Shown here: positions 53,493 to 62,342 of the stretch, in pieces
Numbering within the stretch: position 1 is the stretch's first letter
How the letters are laid out: every line of letters begins with the position of its first letter
Translations under genes and position numbers: made by a program
DNA from: CAVPKN01 sp964588495
Lineage (GTDB): Bacteria > Chlamydiota > Chlamydiia > Chlamydiales > JAAKFR01
Direction of reading: 5' to 3'
DNA length: 64,000 nucleotides
NCBI GenBank assembly: GCA_964588495.1
Contig: CAZPPS010000001.1
Location: 132,688-196,687, forward strand
The notes under the pieces: generated by a model
Databases searched by the model: none
Told to the model about the DNA's origin: nothing
The model's input: the letters and a program-made list of their open reading frames with translations, nothing else

Positions 53493-54273
53493 AGTCAAAT
53501 TCCAATTTTAAGCCGTCAAAGCCAAGTTCAATATTTTTGGGCAAGCGTGCACTTGCTGTCTCATGATCAATTTCGTGGGCGAGGTGTGTAAAATAGGTCT
53601 TTTCTGCCCCCGCTTTTTGGGCAAAGGCGATCGCTTCTTGAATGTTGAAGTGCAAATAAGAAGGTTCATACCTTAAAGAGCTCAATACAAGAGCTTTGAC
53701 ACCTGAAAGATCTTCGAAAATCGTTTCTGGGTAGTTCCTGATATCGGAAATATAGGCAAAAGATCCCAACCGGTAGCCCATCACCGGCATTCCCGCTTGC
53801 TCATATTGCATAAATTGAAACTTCTCTCCTAAAAACTCGGCCGTTCCGCGCGCTTCATGGATCACTTGGAAATCGAGCTGTGCAGCAAGAGATAGACTCT
53901 GACTTTTATCTTGGAAAAGATACGCACAGCGCTTTTTGAGATCCACCCATGTGGGCTCAGGCACAAGGACAGGAAGGGCTTTTCGGGTCTGCAAATAATA
54001 GACACGGAGCTCATCAAGTCCGGCGATATGATCATAATGGGAATGTGTCAAAACCACCCCGTCGAGCTCATTGATCTTGAATTTTAGAGCTTGCCCGCGA
54101 AAATCGGGGCCACTATCGATCAGAATTTTTTTCTCACCAAGAGTCAGCAAACCTGAAGTGCGCCATCTTTGATTGCGCACATCGTTTGATGTGCAAACCG
54201 GACATGTGCAACCAATCAGCGGCACGCCTGCAGAGCCGCCCGTTCCCAAAAATAAAAAAGTGCCTGTCTTCAT
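53485..54273 (-). CDS. MBL-fold metallohydrolase, PhnP-like
   Basis: 262 residues. FLGTGGSAGVPLIGCTCPVC at the N-terminus and the metal motif THSHYDHIAGLDELR (HxHxDH) are those of the PhnP/lactamase_B_2 family; IDSGPDFR precedes it, and a C-terminal His (FTHLAHEIDH) completes the site. Likely a phosphodiesterase; substrate unknown. The ATG at 54273 begins the domain; the longer frame would run into the divergent FAD gene's promoter. Confidence 0.9.
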   Translation of the reverse strand: MKTGTFLFLGTGGSAGVPLIGCTCPVCTSNDVRNQRWRTSGLLTLGEKKILIDSGPDFRGQALKFKINELDGVVLTHSHYDHIAGLDELRVYYLQTRKALPVLVPEPTWVDLKKRCAYLFQDKSQSLSLAAQLDFQVIHEARGTAEFLGEKFQFMQYEQAGMPVMGYRLGSFAYISDIRNYPETIFEDLSGVKALVLSSLRYEPSYLHFNIQEAIAFAQKAGAEKTYFTHLAHEIDHETASARLPKNIELGFDGLKLEFDYA

Positions 54274-54329
54274 TCCAACATGATACGAAAAAACAAGACA
54301 GTTTCCACCAAAAAGAATATAAATCAATC

Positions 54330-55370
54330 ATGAGAGTAGCAATTCTAGGTGGCGGGTTTGCCGGTTTAAGTGTCGCGTGGTATCTTTTACACTACACGCA
54401 AGGCTCTGCTGCCATTGATTTATATGATCCTGAGCCTATCGCCGGGGGTGCTTCAGGGATATCCTCAGGCCTTTTACACCCTTTCGGGGGAAAACAGGCC
54501 CGCCGTTCCTGGGAATCAGAGCGGTGCTTGAAAGAGACCCACAGACTCCTCACAGCGGCAGCTCAAGCCATTGGAAAACCGATGATCCTTTCCAAAGGCA
54601 TTATCAGACCCGCTCTTTCAGACCAACAGATCACCGATTTCAAAATCGCAGCCGATCAAAATGAAGATGCCGAATGGTGGGACAAAAAAAAATGTGAAGA
54701 CCACATTCGGGGACTAACACTTCCCCCAAATGGCGGCGGCCTGTACATCAAAGAAGGGCTCACCGTCGATGTCAAAACTTATCTACAGGGTCTTTGGCAA
54801 GCTTGTCTGATTCACGGCACGCAGTATCACCAAAAAGCAGTCATCACACAAGAAGCCCTCGAAGAATACGATAGAGTCTTAATTGCCATGGGGCCGCTGA
54901 CAAAGAATTTCCCCCCTCTCAAAGATCTACCCATTTCCCCTGTGAAAGGACAAATTCTAGAACTAAAATGGCCAGGTGACGTCCCGCCTCTCCCCTTTAG
55001 TCTCATTTCTCAAAAATACATCATCATGAGCCCCGACCACAAAAGCTGTTATGTGGGAGCTACCTACGAACATAACTTCAACTCCCCCAAGCCAGACACA
55101 GCTCTTGCCATCCAGCAAATCGTGCCGAGCATCTCCCAGTTTTTCCCATCCCTTGCTGGCGCCGAAGTGCTCAATACCCGAGCAGCCTTTAGAGCAAGCT
55201 CTCCCAACCATCTCCCCATGGTAGGCAAAATCTCAGGCAAATTCTATTTTTTCACCGGCCTTGGCTCCAAAGGGCTCCTCTACCACGCCTGGGTCGGCAA
55301 ACGTGTCGCCCGCGCGATGCTCTCCAAAGACCCCCAGCACTTCCCCGAGAAGATCCACAAAACGCTATAG
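54330..55370 (+). CDS. FAD-dependent oxidoreductase (DAO family, MnmC C-domain-like)
   Basis: 346 residues. MRVAILGGGFAGLSVAWYLL is a dinucleotide-binding motif; GGASGISSGLLHPFGGKQAR is typical of the MnmC oxidase domain and its stand-alone relatives; FTGLGSKGLLYHAWVGKRVA closes the FAD site. A role in tRNA wobble-uridine modification (removing the carboxymethyl group) is possible, but other amino-acid oxidases share the fold. Divergent from the MBL gene. Confidence 0.87.
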   Translation: MRVAILGGGFAGLSVAWYLLHYTQGSAAIDLYDPEPIAGGASGISSGLLHPFGGKQARRSWESERCLKETHRLLTAAAQAIGKPMILSKGIIRPALSDQQITDFKIAADQNEDAEWWDKKKCEDHIRGLTLPPNGGGLYIKEGLTVDVKTYLQGLWQACLIHGTQYHQKAVITQEALEEYDRVLIAMGPLTKNFPPLKDLPISPVKGQILELKWPGDVPPLPFSLISQKYIIMSPDHKSCYVGATYEHNFNSPKPDTALAIQQIVPSISQFFPSLAGAEVLNTRAAFRASSPNHLPMVGKISGKFYFFTGLGSKGLLYHAWVGKRVARAMLSKDPQHFPEKIHKTL

Positions 55371-55390
55371 CCTTAACCAAATAGCCTTTG

Positions 55391-55600
55391 CCAACAGCAT
55401 GATTGGGAAAGTGTTACTCGCGTAGCGCTCCAACTTCTATCCGCACAGATTGCCGGAATCGGATAAAGATTCTCGCGAGAAGTTGAAGAAGAGCAGAAGT
55501 GGGAAGCTCAAGAGGGCAGCGAGCGGGATCAATAAAAAAAGCCCCTGCAAAATCACAACATTGGTAACAATTTGCCATTTTTCATTCAAAAATAAGGAGT
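55391..55600 (-). pseudogene. Duplicate 3' end of the 257-aa membrane protein plus its downstream repeat
   Basis: On the minus strand the sequence encodes VVILQGLFLLIPLAALLSFP then LLLFFNFSRESLSDSG, collinear with the C-terminus of the intact protein at 62392-63165 (LMLQGLFILIPFAALLSFPL, FFFNFSRESCADSDG). The following 70 bp (55391-55460) also align with 62343-62412. Nothing of the gene's first 200 codons is left. It and the intact copy are direct repeats bracketing the 55.6-62.3 kb island. The rest of 55371-55639 holds nothing else. Confidence 0.75.
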
Positions 55601-55639
55601 CGTTCTGGCAATATCCTTAAAAATTTGATTAAGGAATCT

Positions 55640-58018
55640 ATGGAAACTTCTTACACCCAATCCTCACTGCCACAGCTACACAATCTTCTACCCAACCAAC
55701 AAACACCTTGGCAGGTTAGCACTAATACCTTCCAGAAAGTCCAGAGCGCTGGATTTCAGGATGGTTACAAGAAATGTGAAATCACCTCAAGTGACCCTGA
55801 GTGGGCCTTTATTCTGCGCTACTTTGAATGGCAGAAACCCTCGAATCGTTGCATTAAGAGAGTCTATTGCATCCATTCTCGGGAAATGACTGAGCAGTTT
55901 CAATCCACACTACCGATTATGGAAAAAGAAGCAGCAAATCCGGCTTTTGCTCCCAAATGGCAGCAGCAGGAAAGCAGAGCTTTAAGGGAAAATGTGCATA
56001 GACGTTGGAAAAAGATGACAGATCCCTATGCTTTTACATTAGAGGGCAATGGCCGCAAAGAATTTTTTAATCACATTAAAATTCTTCCCTTATGGCATGG
56101 CACCAAAAAAGAGATTTGCCAATCCATCTGCCAATCTGGCTTCACGTTCTTCGGCAAACAGGATCTTCTACAGGGCAAAAATGATCAAAATACAGATCTT
56201 GGCTATTTTGGTAGCGGGATCTATTTTACCAACAGCGCAAGGTACGCAGCTGAAATCTACAGTGACGGCAATCTTTTGCTTGCATGGGTCAGCATGCGAG
56301 AACCTTACCCTGTTGTGTCTCATGCCCCAAACCTCTTTCCCGATAAGCCAAAAGATATGGTAAGGCTCGAAGGACATGGCGCCTATCAAAATTATAATGC
56401 CCACCATATCCCAGTCATTCCAGTGGATCCCTCAAACAGTGTTATCTGTTATCCATGCAGCGATGGGGAAACGCCTCTATGCGACGAGATTGTTGTCTTT
56501 CAAAAATCTCAAACGCTGACCCGTTTTTGGATAGAAATTGACGTTGAGATCGTCAAATCACCCGAGGAGAAACTCACAGTAAATACAATCCTCCAAAAAG
56601 TTTTGAATCTTCTAGAGAATTCATTGATTTCAAACAATCCCCCACTCGCACAGGCGCTTGAAGAAAAGGCAGGTTCGCTCATTGCTTTAGATCCCGATCA
56701 AGCAATTTCCAAAAGCGATATGGAATTCTACCGCTGGACTCTCCAACTGTTTGATGAGAAAGGGCAAGTCAGGAGTTTTGTATCCAGAAAACTTCTCCCT
56801 CAGCCATCACCACAGCCTTTACAAAATAGTAATTCTCAACCTTCCAGCGCAGAAAAACTCCCAAATTTTAATCAACAAGCACTTCAGCCGTATCCAAATC
56901 ACAATTTTCATTCGATTGATAATAATTCTTTACAGATGGTCCCTAAAATACCCAAAACAAACACGACATCTTCGCAAGAAAATCGGATCGAATTTGAAAT
57001 AGCTCAACAGCCACCTATCCATTATTCTTCTATTAAATCATTTTCAATTAAAGAATTAAGAACTCTTGAGGGCCACTCAAGAGCAGCGAACGCTTTAATC
57101 CAGCTAAGTGACGGCACTCTCATCAGTGGAGCTGGCAAGGGTGACTGCATCATAAAACATTGGAATCCCCAAACAGGTGATTGCTTAAAAACTTTTCAAG
57201 GCCACCAAGGTTTTCTTAGAACTTTCCTCCAACTGACAGGTGAAACTCTCGCCAGTAGATCAGATGACAACACTATAAAAATTTGGAATCTACAAACTGG
57301 CAATTGCTTAAAAACTCTTGAAGGACATTCAGCTTGGGTTAGCACTTTCATCGTTTTAGCGGATGGAAGTCTTGCCAGTGGATCTTCTGATTACACTATA
57401 AAAATTTGGAATCCCCAAACTGGCAATTGCAAAAGAACTCTTGTAGGTCACTCACAAGCAATAAAGAAATTAATCCAGCTAAAGGATGAAACCCTTGCAA
57501 GTGGATCTTATGACAACACGATAAAAATTTGGAATCCCCAAACTGGCGATTGCATAAAAACTCTTGTAGGTCATTCAAGTTTAGTTGAGCTTTTAATCCA
57601 ATTAGATGATGGAACCCTTGCAAGCGGATCTCATGACAACACGATAAAAATTTGGAATCCCCAAACAGGAGATTGCTTAAATACATGTGTAGGTCACCAA
57701 GCTGGAGTCACAGCTTTAATCCAGCTAGCAAATAAAACTCTTGTCAGTGGATCTTCAGACAAAACGATAAAAATTTGGAATCCTCAAAATGGCAATTGCA
57801 GAAAAACTCTTGTAGGTCACTCAGGTTGGCCCGTTGACACTCTTATTCAGCTAAAAGATGGTACCTTAGTCGGTAGAAACGATAGTTTTATAAAATTTTG
57901 GAATCTCGAAACTGGAGAGTGCTTAAAAGAGCTTTACGGATGCTCATCTTTAATCCAGCTAGCGGATGGCAGTCTTGCAATCGGATTTGACGATGAAACC
58001 ATAAGAATTTGGGGTTAA
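55640..58018 (+). CDS. PARP-type ADP-ribosyltransferase with WD40 propeller
   Basis: 792 residues from the ATG at 55640 (AAGGA upstream). Residues about 145-300 show the PARP fold with its H-Y-E triad: PLWHGTKK (His153), YFGSGIYFTNSARYAAEIY (Tyr195), and LCDEIVVFQKSQTL (Glu283). Glu at the third site predicts transferase, possibly poly-ADP-ribosylation. After a Gln/Asn/Pro-rich linker (about 385-470) come seven full WD40 repeats and one partial, several nearly identical in DNA. Related propeller ends the giant gene at 25512. No signal peptide; a host-directed ADP-ribosylating effector is inferred. Confidence 0.85.
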   Translation: METSYTQSSLPQLHNLLPNQQTPWQVSTNTFQKVQSAGFQDGYKKCEITSSDPEWAFILRYFEWQKPSNRCIKRVYCIHSREMTEQFQSTLPIMEKEAANPAFAPKWQQQESRALRENVHRRWKKMTDPYAFTLEGNGRKEFFNHIKILPLWHGTKKEICQSICQSGFTFFGKQDLLQGKNDQNTDLGYFGSGIYFTNSARYAAEIYSDGNLLLAWVSMREPYPVVSHAPNLFPDKPKDMVRLEGHGAYQNYNAHHIPVIPVDPSNSVICYPCSDGETPLCDEIVVFQKSQTLTRFWIEIDVEIVKSPEEKLTVNTILQKVLNLLENSLISNNPPLAQALEEKAGSLIALDPDQAISKSDMEFYRWTLQLFDEKGQVRSFVSRKLLPQPSPQPLQNSNSQPSSAEKLPNFNQQALQPYPNHNFHSIDNNSLQMVPKIPKTNTTSSQENRIEFEIAQQPPIHYSSIKSFSIKELRTLEGHSRAANALIQLSDGTLISGAGKGDCIIKHWNPQTGDCLKTFQGHQGFLRTFLQLTGETLASRSDDNTIKIWNLQTGNCLKTLEGHSAWVSTFIVLADGSLASGSSDYTIKIWNPQTGNCKRTLVGHSQAIKKLIQLKDETLASGSYDNTIKIWNPQTGDCIKTLVGHSSLVELLIQLDDGTLASGSHDNTIKIWNPQTGDCLNTCVGHQAGVTALIQLANKTLVSGSSDKTIKIWNPQNGNCRKTLVGHSGWPVDTLIQLKDGTLVGRNDSFIKFWNLETGECLKELYGCSSLIQLADGSLAIGFDDETIRIWG
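57060..58015 (+). repeat. Tandem WD40-coding DNA repeats (about 120 bp unit)
   Basis: Units begin near AAAACTCTTGTAGGTCA(C/T)TC and contain ATAAAAATTTGGAATCCCCA; the middle four are close to identical over long stretches while the first and last have drifted. Confidence 0.8.
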
Positions 58019-58052
58019 GCAACTTCTATCCACGCAACCCGTCAGAATCGGA
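58018..58052. repeat. Island repeat, partial copy
   Basis: GCAACTTCTATCCACGCAAC and CCGTCAGAATCGG match pieces of 55428-55462 and 62392-62412. It lies between the PARP gene and the first protease and includes the GGAG used by the latter. Confidence 0.65.
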
Positions 58053-58059
58053 GAAAAAA

Positions 58060-59085
58060 ATGTCGAAAGCGATCTATCACGGATTTGATAAACGTTACAA
58101 CCTTTATGAAATGCAGGAACAGGGTATCCCTATAGACACCTTTGAAAAGCAAGCTCAAAGTGTGGCCTGTTTAGTCTCAAAAGAAAAGCTCATTCAAAAT
58201 AATCACTATCCTTATTCTTACCAATTCATTTCTAATGCAATGACTCTCGAAAGACGCTTGGGAATAGACAGCGAAGCTAAATACGCTCAGGAACCCTGCT
58301 ATGGTTTTGGCACAGCCTATTATGTAGGGAATAAGTATTATATGCTCACAGCAGGTCATTGCGTTTGTAAAAAGGGCTCACCTAAACTGGATGAGATCAG
58401 AATTAAAGCAAATCGCATCGTGTTTGGATTTTTCACAGAATCTAAGGGAGAATATAAGACTCAGTTTGCAAAGAATGAAGTCTATGAGATCGAAAGCGTT
58501 GTTGCTTATGAACACTCAAATGGACCTGATTGGGCCCTCCTTAAACTCAAGACCAAGGTTACTGGGCGAGATCCTCTAGAGCTCAGTTTTTCCAAGCTTA
58601 AGTTTGGTACACCGGTTTACATGATGGGATTTCCTTATGGAGCGCCGCTGAAATATGCAGGAGAGGCTAAACTTCTGAAGAAGCAAGACCCCAATTGGTT
58701 TGAGTGTGATTTAGATGCTTTTGGAGGCAACTCTGGCAGCCCTATCTTTGATGCAAATACCAACAAAGTGATTGGAATCTTGTGCGCTGGAAATAAAGAT
58801 TTCGACACGGCATTGATTGGGACAAGCTACCATCATGTCACATACGGTGAAATACAAAAGAAGGGGTATGAAAGATGCCAGCGCTTAACCACAATAGAAA
58901 ACGACATATCAACTTATATATCTGATTTCTCCTATACGCCGATTTCCTCTTACAAACCCAGTTACTCAACTTCTTCCTATTCTTCCTATGATTACAACTC
59001 ACAGGCAAATGAAGAGGTCAATTGGGGGTTAGGCTGTTGTTTGTGTGTCACTGCCGCTTTTTGTCTTGCAAAACTTGTCGGGTAA
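58060..59085 (+). CDS. Trypsin-like serine protease, paralogue 1
   Basis: 341 residues from ATG at 58060 (GGAG upstream). Catalytic triad: His100 (LTAGHC), Asp157 (GPDWALLKL), Ser225 (GGNSGSP). The N-terminal 45 residues (MSKAIYHGFDKRYNLYEMQE ... QAQSVACLV) are shared with the third paralogue and form a family-specific leader; there is no classical signal peptide. After a Ser/Tyr-rich linker the protein ends with a hydrophobic, Cys-containing tail (WGLGCCLCVTAAFCLAKLVG), possibly a membrane anchor. Glutamyl-endopeptidase-like; substrate unknown. Confidence 0.86.
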   Translation: MSKAIYHGFDKRYNLYEMQEQGIPIDTFEKQAQSVACLVSKEKLIQNNHYPYSYQFISNAMTLERRLGIDSEAKYAQEPCYGFGTAYYVGNKYYMLTAGHCVCKKGSPKLDEIRIKANRIVFGFFTESKGEYKTQFAKNEVYEIESVVAYEHSNGPDWALLKLKTKVTGRDPLELSFSKLKFGTPVYMMGFPYGAPLKYAGEAKLLKKQDPNWFECDLDAFGGNSGSPIFDANTNKVIGILCAGNKDFDTALIGTSYHHVTYGEIQKKGYERCQRLTTIENDISTYISDFSYTPISSYKPSYSTSSYSSYDYNSQANEEVNWGLGCCLCVTAAFCLAKLVG

Positions 59086-59105
59086 CAGTTTTTTTTCAGA
59101 AAAAA

Positions 59106-59132
59106 TTGACAAATTATAAAGTTTAATACAAT
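59106..59132 (+). promoter_or_regulatory. Candidate promoter of protease 2
   Basis: TTGACA (59106-59111), 15-bp spacer, TACAAT (59127-59132), 27 bp before the ATG at 59159. The spacer is short by sigma-70 standards. Confidence 0.45.
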
Positions 59133-59158
59133 CTTTACGTCCAAAACAAAGAAAGCCC

Positions 59159-60307
59159 ATGTATCCCGTAAAGAAATCCATTTATAATGGCTGTGACAAC
59201 AGAGCTAACATTTTTGAGTTGCAGAACAAAGATGCAGACTTTGCTCAAACCCTTTATCAACAAGCGGAAAGTGTCGCTTGTTTAATAGAAGAGAGCCAGT
59301 TGATCAAAAAAGGATCATTTTTCATATTGCAGAATCCACCCTCACTCCGAAAGCGGTTCCATCTGAGTTCTCATGAACGTTTTGCTGAGGAACCTTCGGT
59401 AGGCTCTTGCACCGCTTTTTTGATAGATGAGAATCATGCAGCGACAGCAGCACATTGTGTTTGCTTCTCTGGATCTGATCAATTAAACAAGCGCCTCATT
59501 TCCAGTTTGCGTCTCATTTTCGGATTTCAAATGAAGGAAGATGGGTCTTATCCAACGGAATTTAATTGTTATGATGACGTTTATTCTATCCAATCAGTAA
59601 CTGCTCATAAGTATGATAAAAAATCAGGTACCGATTGGGCTATCCTTGAACTGAATACTTACGTGTACGGGAGAACTCCCCTAAAAATTTGCTCCTATCC
59701 TGTGGATAAGGGTGATGAACTGTATATGTTAGGTTACCCTTCTGGAATACCCCTTAAGGTTGCAGATTGTTCAAAAGTTGTTTTGAACGAAGATGAGAAA
59801 GATTATTTTCAATGTGATATCGATGCTTTTCAAGGAAACTCAGGAAGCCCTGTCTTTTCAAGGACCAGTTACAAGGTCATAGGCATCTTATGCGGAGGCA
59901 ATAAGGATTATGAATTTGGAAATAGGGGTCGTCAAGTCCACCATGTGACCCAAGATGATATTGCTGCAAGAGGCTACGAAAAATGTCAGCGGATGAATAC
60001 GATTGCCTGGCTTACAGATAGATATGAATTTTCACAAGATTACCGTTCAGATCCCCGACAAGAATATTCAAATCCAGGATACGAGAAAAGGGAGGAATCT
60101 CCTTATGGCAATGGATTTACGATGACATATCAAGCTTTTATAGGGGCTGAAAAGAAACCATATCACCATTTAGGTGGAGATTATGGAAATGGCTTTGTGA
60201 TTTTCATGAGTGATTTGGATAGATCCCTTAAAAAATATGAGCATCCAGGTTCTTTGCTTGAGAGACCTCAACAGCTGCAGGAATACTGGGCTAGCCACAA
60301 CATTTAG
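59159..60307 (+). CDS. Trypsin-like serine protease, paralogue 2
   Basis: 382 residues, the most divergent of the three. Triad: His99 (ATAAHC), Asp159 (GTDWAILEL), Ser228 (QGNSGSP). The leader is modified (SIYNGCDNRANIFELQ, QQAESVACLIE). It lacks the Cys-rich hydrophobic tail; instead a hydrophilic about 70-residue extension with SPYGNGFTMTYQAF and GNGFVIFMSDLD follows the protease domain. Own promoter candidate; protease 3 follows after 11 bp. Confidence 0.86.
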   Translation: MYPVKKSIYNGCDNRANIFELQNKDADFAQTLYQQAESVACLIEESQLIKKGSFFILQNPPSLRKRFHLSSHERFAEEPSVGSCTAFLIDENHAATAAHCVCFSGSDQLNKRLISSLRLIFGFQMKEDGSYPTEFNCYDDVYSIQSVTAHKYDKKSGTDWAILELNTYVYGRTPLKICSYPVDKGDELYMLGYPSGIPLKVADCSKVVLNEDEKDYFQCDIDAFQGNSGSPVFSRTSYKVIGILCGGNKDYEFGNRGRQVHHVTQDDIAARGYEKCQRMNTIAWLTDRYEFSQDYRSDPRQEYSNPGYEKREESPYGNGFTMTYQAFIGAEKKPYHHLGGDYGNGFVIFMSDLDRSLKKYEHPGSLLERPQQLQEYWASHNI

Positions 60308-60318
60308 GAGAAAAAAAA

Positions 60319-61377
60319 ATGTCGAAAGCAATTTATAACGGAATGGATACGCGTCGCAACCTTTACGAAATGAAAGAACAGGGCATCGATATTGGTACTT
60401 TTAAAGAGCAGGCCAAAAGTGTGGCCTGTTTAGTCGAAAAAAGCAGCCTCATTAAAAAAAATGGCTACCTCTGTGCTTACGAATTTGCTACTCCTATAAA
60501 GACTCTCGGAAACGAATATAACCTAAACATGCAAGCTCGATTCCGTAATGAACCCTCTCCTGGGTTTGGCACAGCCTATTATATAGGTAATGAATATTAC
60601 ATGTTGACGGCTGGTCATTGTGTTTGTGATACAACAACGGGTCAACTAGATCATGCCCAAGTTAAAGCAACTCGAATCGTTTTTGGATTTCTAACAACAT
60701 CAAAGGATACATATAAGACTCAGTTTAAGAAAGATGAAGTCTATAAAATCGAGAAGGTCGTTGACTATCAATGTTCCGCAACGGGAGCTGATTGGGCACT
60801 TTTCAAACTTAAAACCAAAGTTCAAGGACGAATCCCGCTAGACATCAGCTTTTCCAAACTTAAGATGAATACACCCGTTTACATATTGGGGCATCCTTGC
60901 GGAATTCCCCTGAAATATGCCGGAGACGCAAAACTTCTCAAGAAGAAAGACCCCAATTGGTTTGAGTGTGATTTAGATGCTTTTGGCGGCAACTCTGGTA
61001 GCCCTGTTTTTGATGCAAATACCAACAAGGTGATTGGAATACTGATTCGGGGAAATGAGGATTTTGACACGTCATGGACAGGCAGGAGAAGCTACCATCA
61101 CGTCACCCCTAATGAAATAAATGTTAATGGTTATGAAAAATGCCAGCGCTTAAGCACCCTGGAGAGCACCTTAACAACATATGTTCCACCCCGCCCATCT
61201 ACAAATAATACCACAAGCTCCTACACTTCAATCCCATCTTACAGCCCAAGTTACTCAACGACTACATTTAGTCCATCTCCAAGCTACCGGCCGCGAGCAG
61301 ATCAAGACTTCAATTGGGGTTTATGCTGCTGCTTAACCTTCACAGCAGTCGTTTGCGCATTGAATCTGGGTCGGTAA
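60319..61377 (+). CDS. Trypsin-like serine protease, paralogue 3
   Basis: 352 residues, close paralogue of the first. Triad: His100 (LTAGHC), Asp158 (GADWALFKL), Ser226 (GGNSGSP). Same leader (MSKAIYNGMDTRRNLYEMKE, QAKSVACLV), Ser/Thr/Tyr/Pro-rich linker, and hydrophobic tail NWGLCCCLTFTAVVCALNLG with three adjacent Cys, which could be an anchor or an acylation site. GGAG before the ATG at 60319. Confidence 0.87.
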   Translation: MSKAIYNGMDTRRNLYEMKEQGIDIGTFKEQAKSVACLVEKSSLIKKNGYLCAYEFATPIKTLGNEYNLNMQARFRNEPSPGFGTAYYIGNEYYMLTAGHCVCDTTTGQLDHAQVKATRIVFGFLTTSKDTYKTQFKKDEVYKIEKVVDYQCSATGADWALFKLKTKVQGRIPLDISFSKLKMNTPVYILGHPCGIPLKYAGDAKLLKKKDPNWFECDLDAFGGNSGSPVFDANTNKVIGILIRGNEDFDTSWTGRRSYHHVTPNEINVNGYEKCQRLSTLESTLTTYVPPRPSTNNTTSSYTSIPSYSPSYSTTTFSPSPSYRPRADQDFNWGLCCCLTFTAVVCALNLGR

Positions 61378-61391
61378 TGGATCTCAGTCAC

Positions 61392-61533
61392 CAAACAGCA
61401 GGATGGGAAAAGGTTGCGTTGTCAAGATACAGAAGAAAACCTTGCTAACGCAACTGCATCCTTCCTATCATGTCTATCCTTCCTATCGTTACGCGCGTAA
61501 CGACGCAACTTCGATCAACGCAACCCGTCAGAG
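61392..61533. repeat. Island repeat, composite copy
   Basis: CAAACAGCAGGATGGGAAAA plus GGTTGCGT (61392-61419) and, after an intervening partly inverted stretch, GTTACGCGCGTAAC and ATCAACGCAACCCGTCAGA. Both halves recur at 62343-62412. It fills the gap between protease 3 and the YhaV gene. Confidence 0.75.
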
Positions 61534-61977
61534 TTCGCGGATATATTGTTGGATAATAGGATCGCTAGGATCATAGGATATTTTTTTTTGCTCAACTAGC
61601 TTGCTAAAAATCTCATAAGGATCATTTTTGTCTCCATCTTTGCGCAAAGTGGATTTATCATTAACGTAAAGATAGAGAATAATCGGGGGATTTTTTGAAA
61701 AAGTAAAAAATAAGCGGTACCTTTGTAACCCCTGTTTATACCTACGATATTTTCGAAGATTACCCGATAGCTGATATTCTTTTTTATCGGGATCATCTGG
61801 TATTACAGTTAGTGTGGCATTTCTTAAACGTACAGCAAACTTTACATCTTGATGTTGTTGGAATGATTCAGGATCTAAAGTTTCCTTTAGCTTTGTAACT
61901 TCTTTTTTTAAAGCATCAATCTTATCCGAATATAATCTATGAGCTTTAAGAAGATATTTATGACTCGTTTCCACCAT
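61528..61977 (-). CDS. YhaV-type toxin ribonuclease
   Basis: 149 residues from the ATG at 61977 (AGAGG upstream). FQQHQDVKFAVRLRNATLTV, IPDDPDKKEYQLSGNLRKYR, RYRLFFTFSKNPPIILYLYV and NDKSTLRKDGDKNDPYEIF are collinear with E. coli YhaV, a RelE-superfamily translation-dependent mRNase. It overlaps the antitoxin gene by 20 bases. A type II toxin-antitoxin pair. Confidence 0.9.
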   Translation of the reverse strand: MVETSHKYLLKAHRLYSDKIDALKKEVTKLKETLDPESFQQHQDVKFAVRLRNATLTVIPDDPDKKEYQLSGNLRKYRRYKQGLQRYRLFFTFSKNPPIILYLYVNDKSTLRKDGDKNDPYEIFSKLVEQKKISYDPSDPIIQQYIREL

Positions 61978-62257
61978 CCACACCTCTCAGCAAATCGTCC
62001 CATTCTTCGTCCCAAATTTCTTTAAGATCTTTAAGTTGATTGGGATTTGTCATAGCATCTTTGAATATCGCTTCCACAAACAAATGAAATTTAGGATCTG
62101 ATTCCAGGCTTGTTAAAGGATCGGAATAAATGAAAACGCCATTTTCTCTAACTTCAACAACGACATCTTCAAAATCAAAATGAGCGTCCTTGGGCAGGTC
62201 AATAGCTTTACTACCGCCGTGCTTAAATATTTTTTTTCGGTAAGTTTGGTATTTCAT
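61958..62257 (-). CDS. AbrB-like antitoxin of the YhaV pair
   Basis: 99 residues. N-terminal SpoVT/AbrB swapped-hairpin domain (YRKKIFKHGGSKAIDLPKDA, VVVEVRENGVFIYS) and an acidic C-terminal tail (LKDLKEIWDEEWDDLL) that would wrap the toxin. Equivalent in role to PrlF/SohA. A palindromic operator candidate lies 23 bp upstream. Confidence 0.85.
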   Translation of the reverse strand: MKYQTYRKKIFKHGGSKAIDLPKDAHFDFEDVVVEVRENGVFIYSDPLTSLESDPKFHLFVEAIFKDAMTNPNQLKDLKEIWDEEWDDLLRGVDGGNES

Positions 62258-62280
62258 AGCATTCTACCCTTTGCCCTAAG

Positions 62281-62295
62281 TATACACAAAGTATA
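62281..62295. promoter_or_regulatory. Operator candidate of the YhaV module
   Basis: TATAC-ACAAA-GTATA, a perfect 5-bp inverted repeat in the promoter region of the antitoxin gene; AbrB-type antitoxins bind such sites to repress their operon. Confidence 0.5.
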
Positions 62296-62342
62296 TATTT
62301 ATTTCAAGAAGAAATTGAGTATCGAGAACAGTGTAACGTAAG

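Noticed and set aside
53485..55370. 54186 start for the FAD oxidoreductase, giving 48 extra residues
   Set aside because: The extra part is antisense to the MBL gene and precedes the dinucleotide-binding motif; the ATG at 54330 is in the family position.
57060..58015. Regularly spaced direct repeats as a possible CRISPR array
   Set aside because: The unit is about 120 bp, fully coding and translates as WD40 blades. No cas gene or short-repeat/spacer pattern is present.
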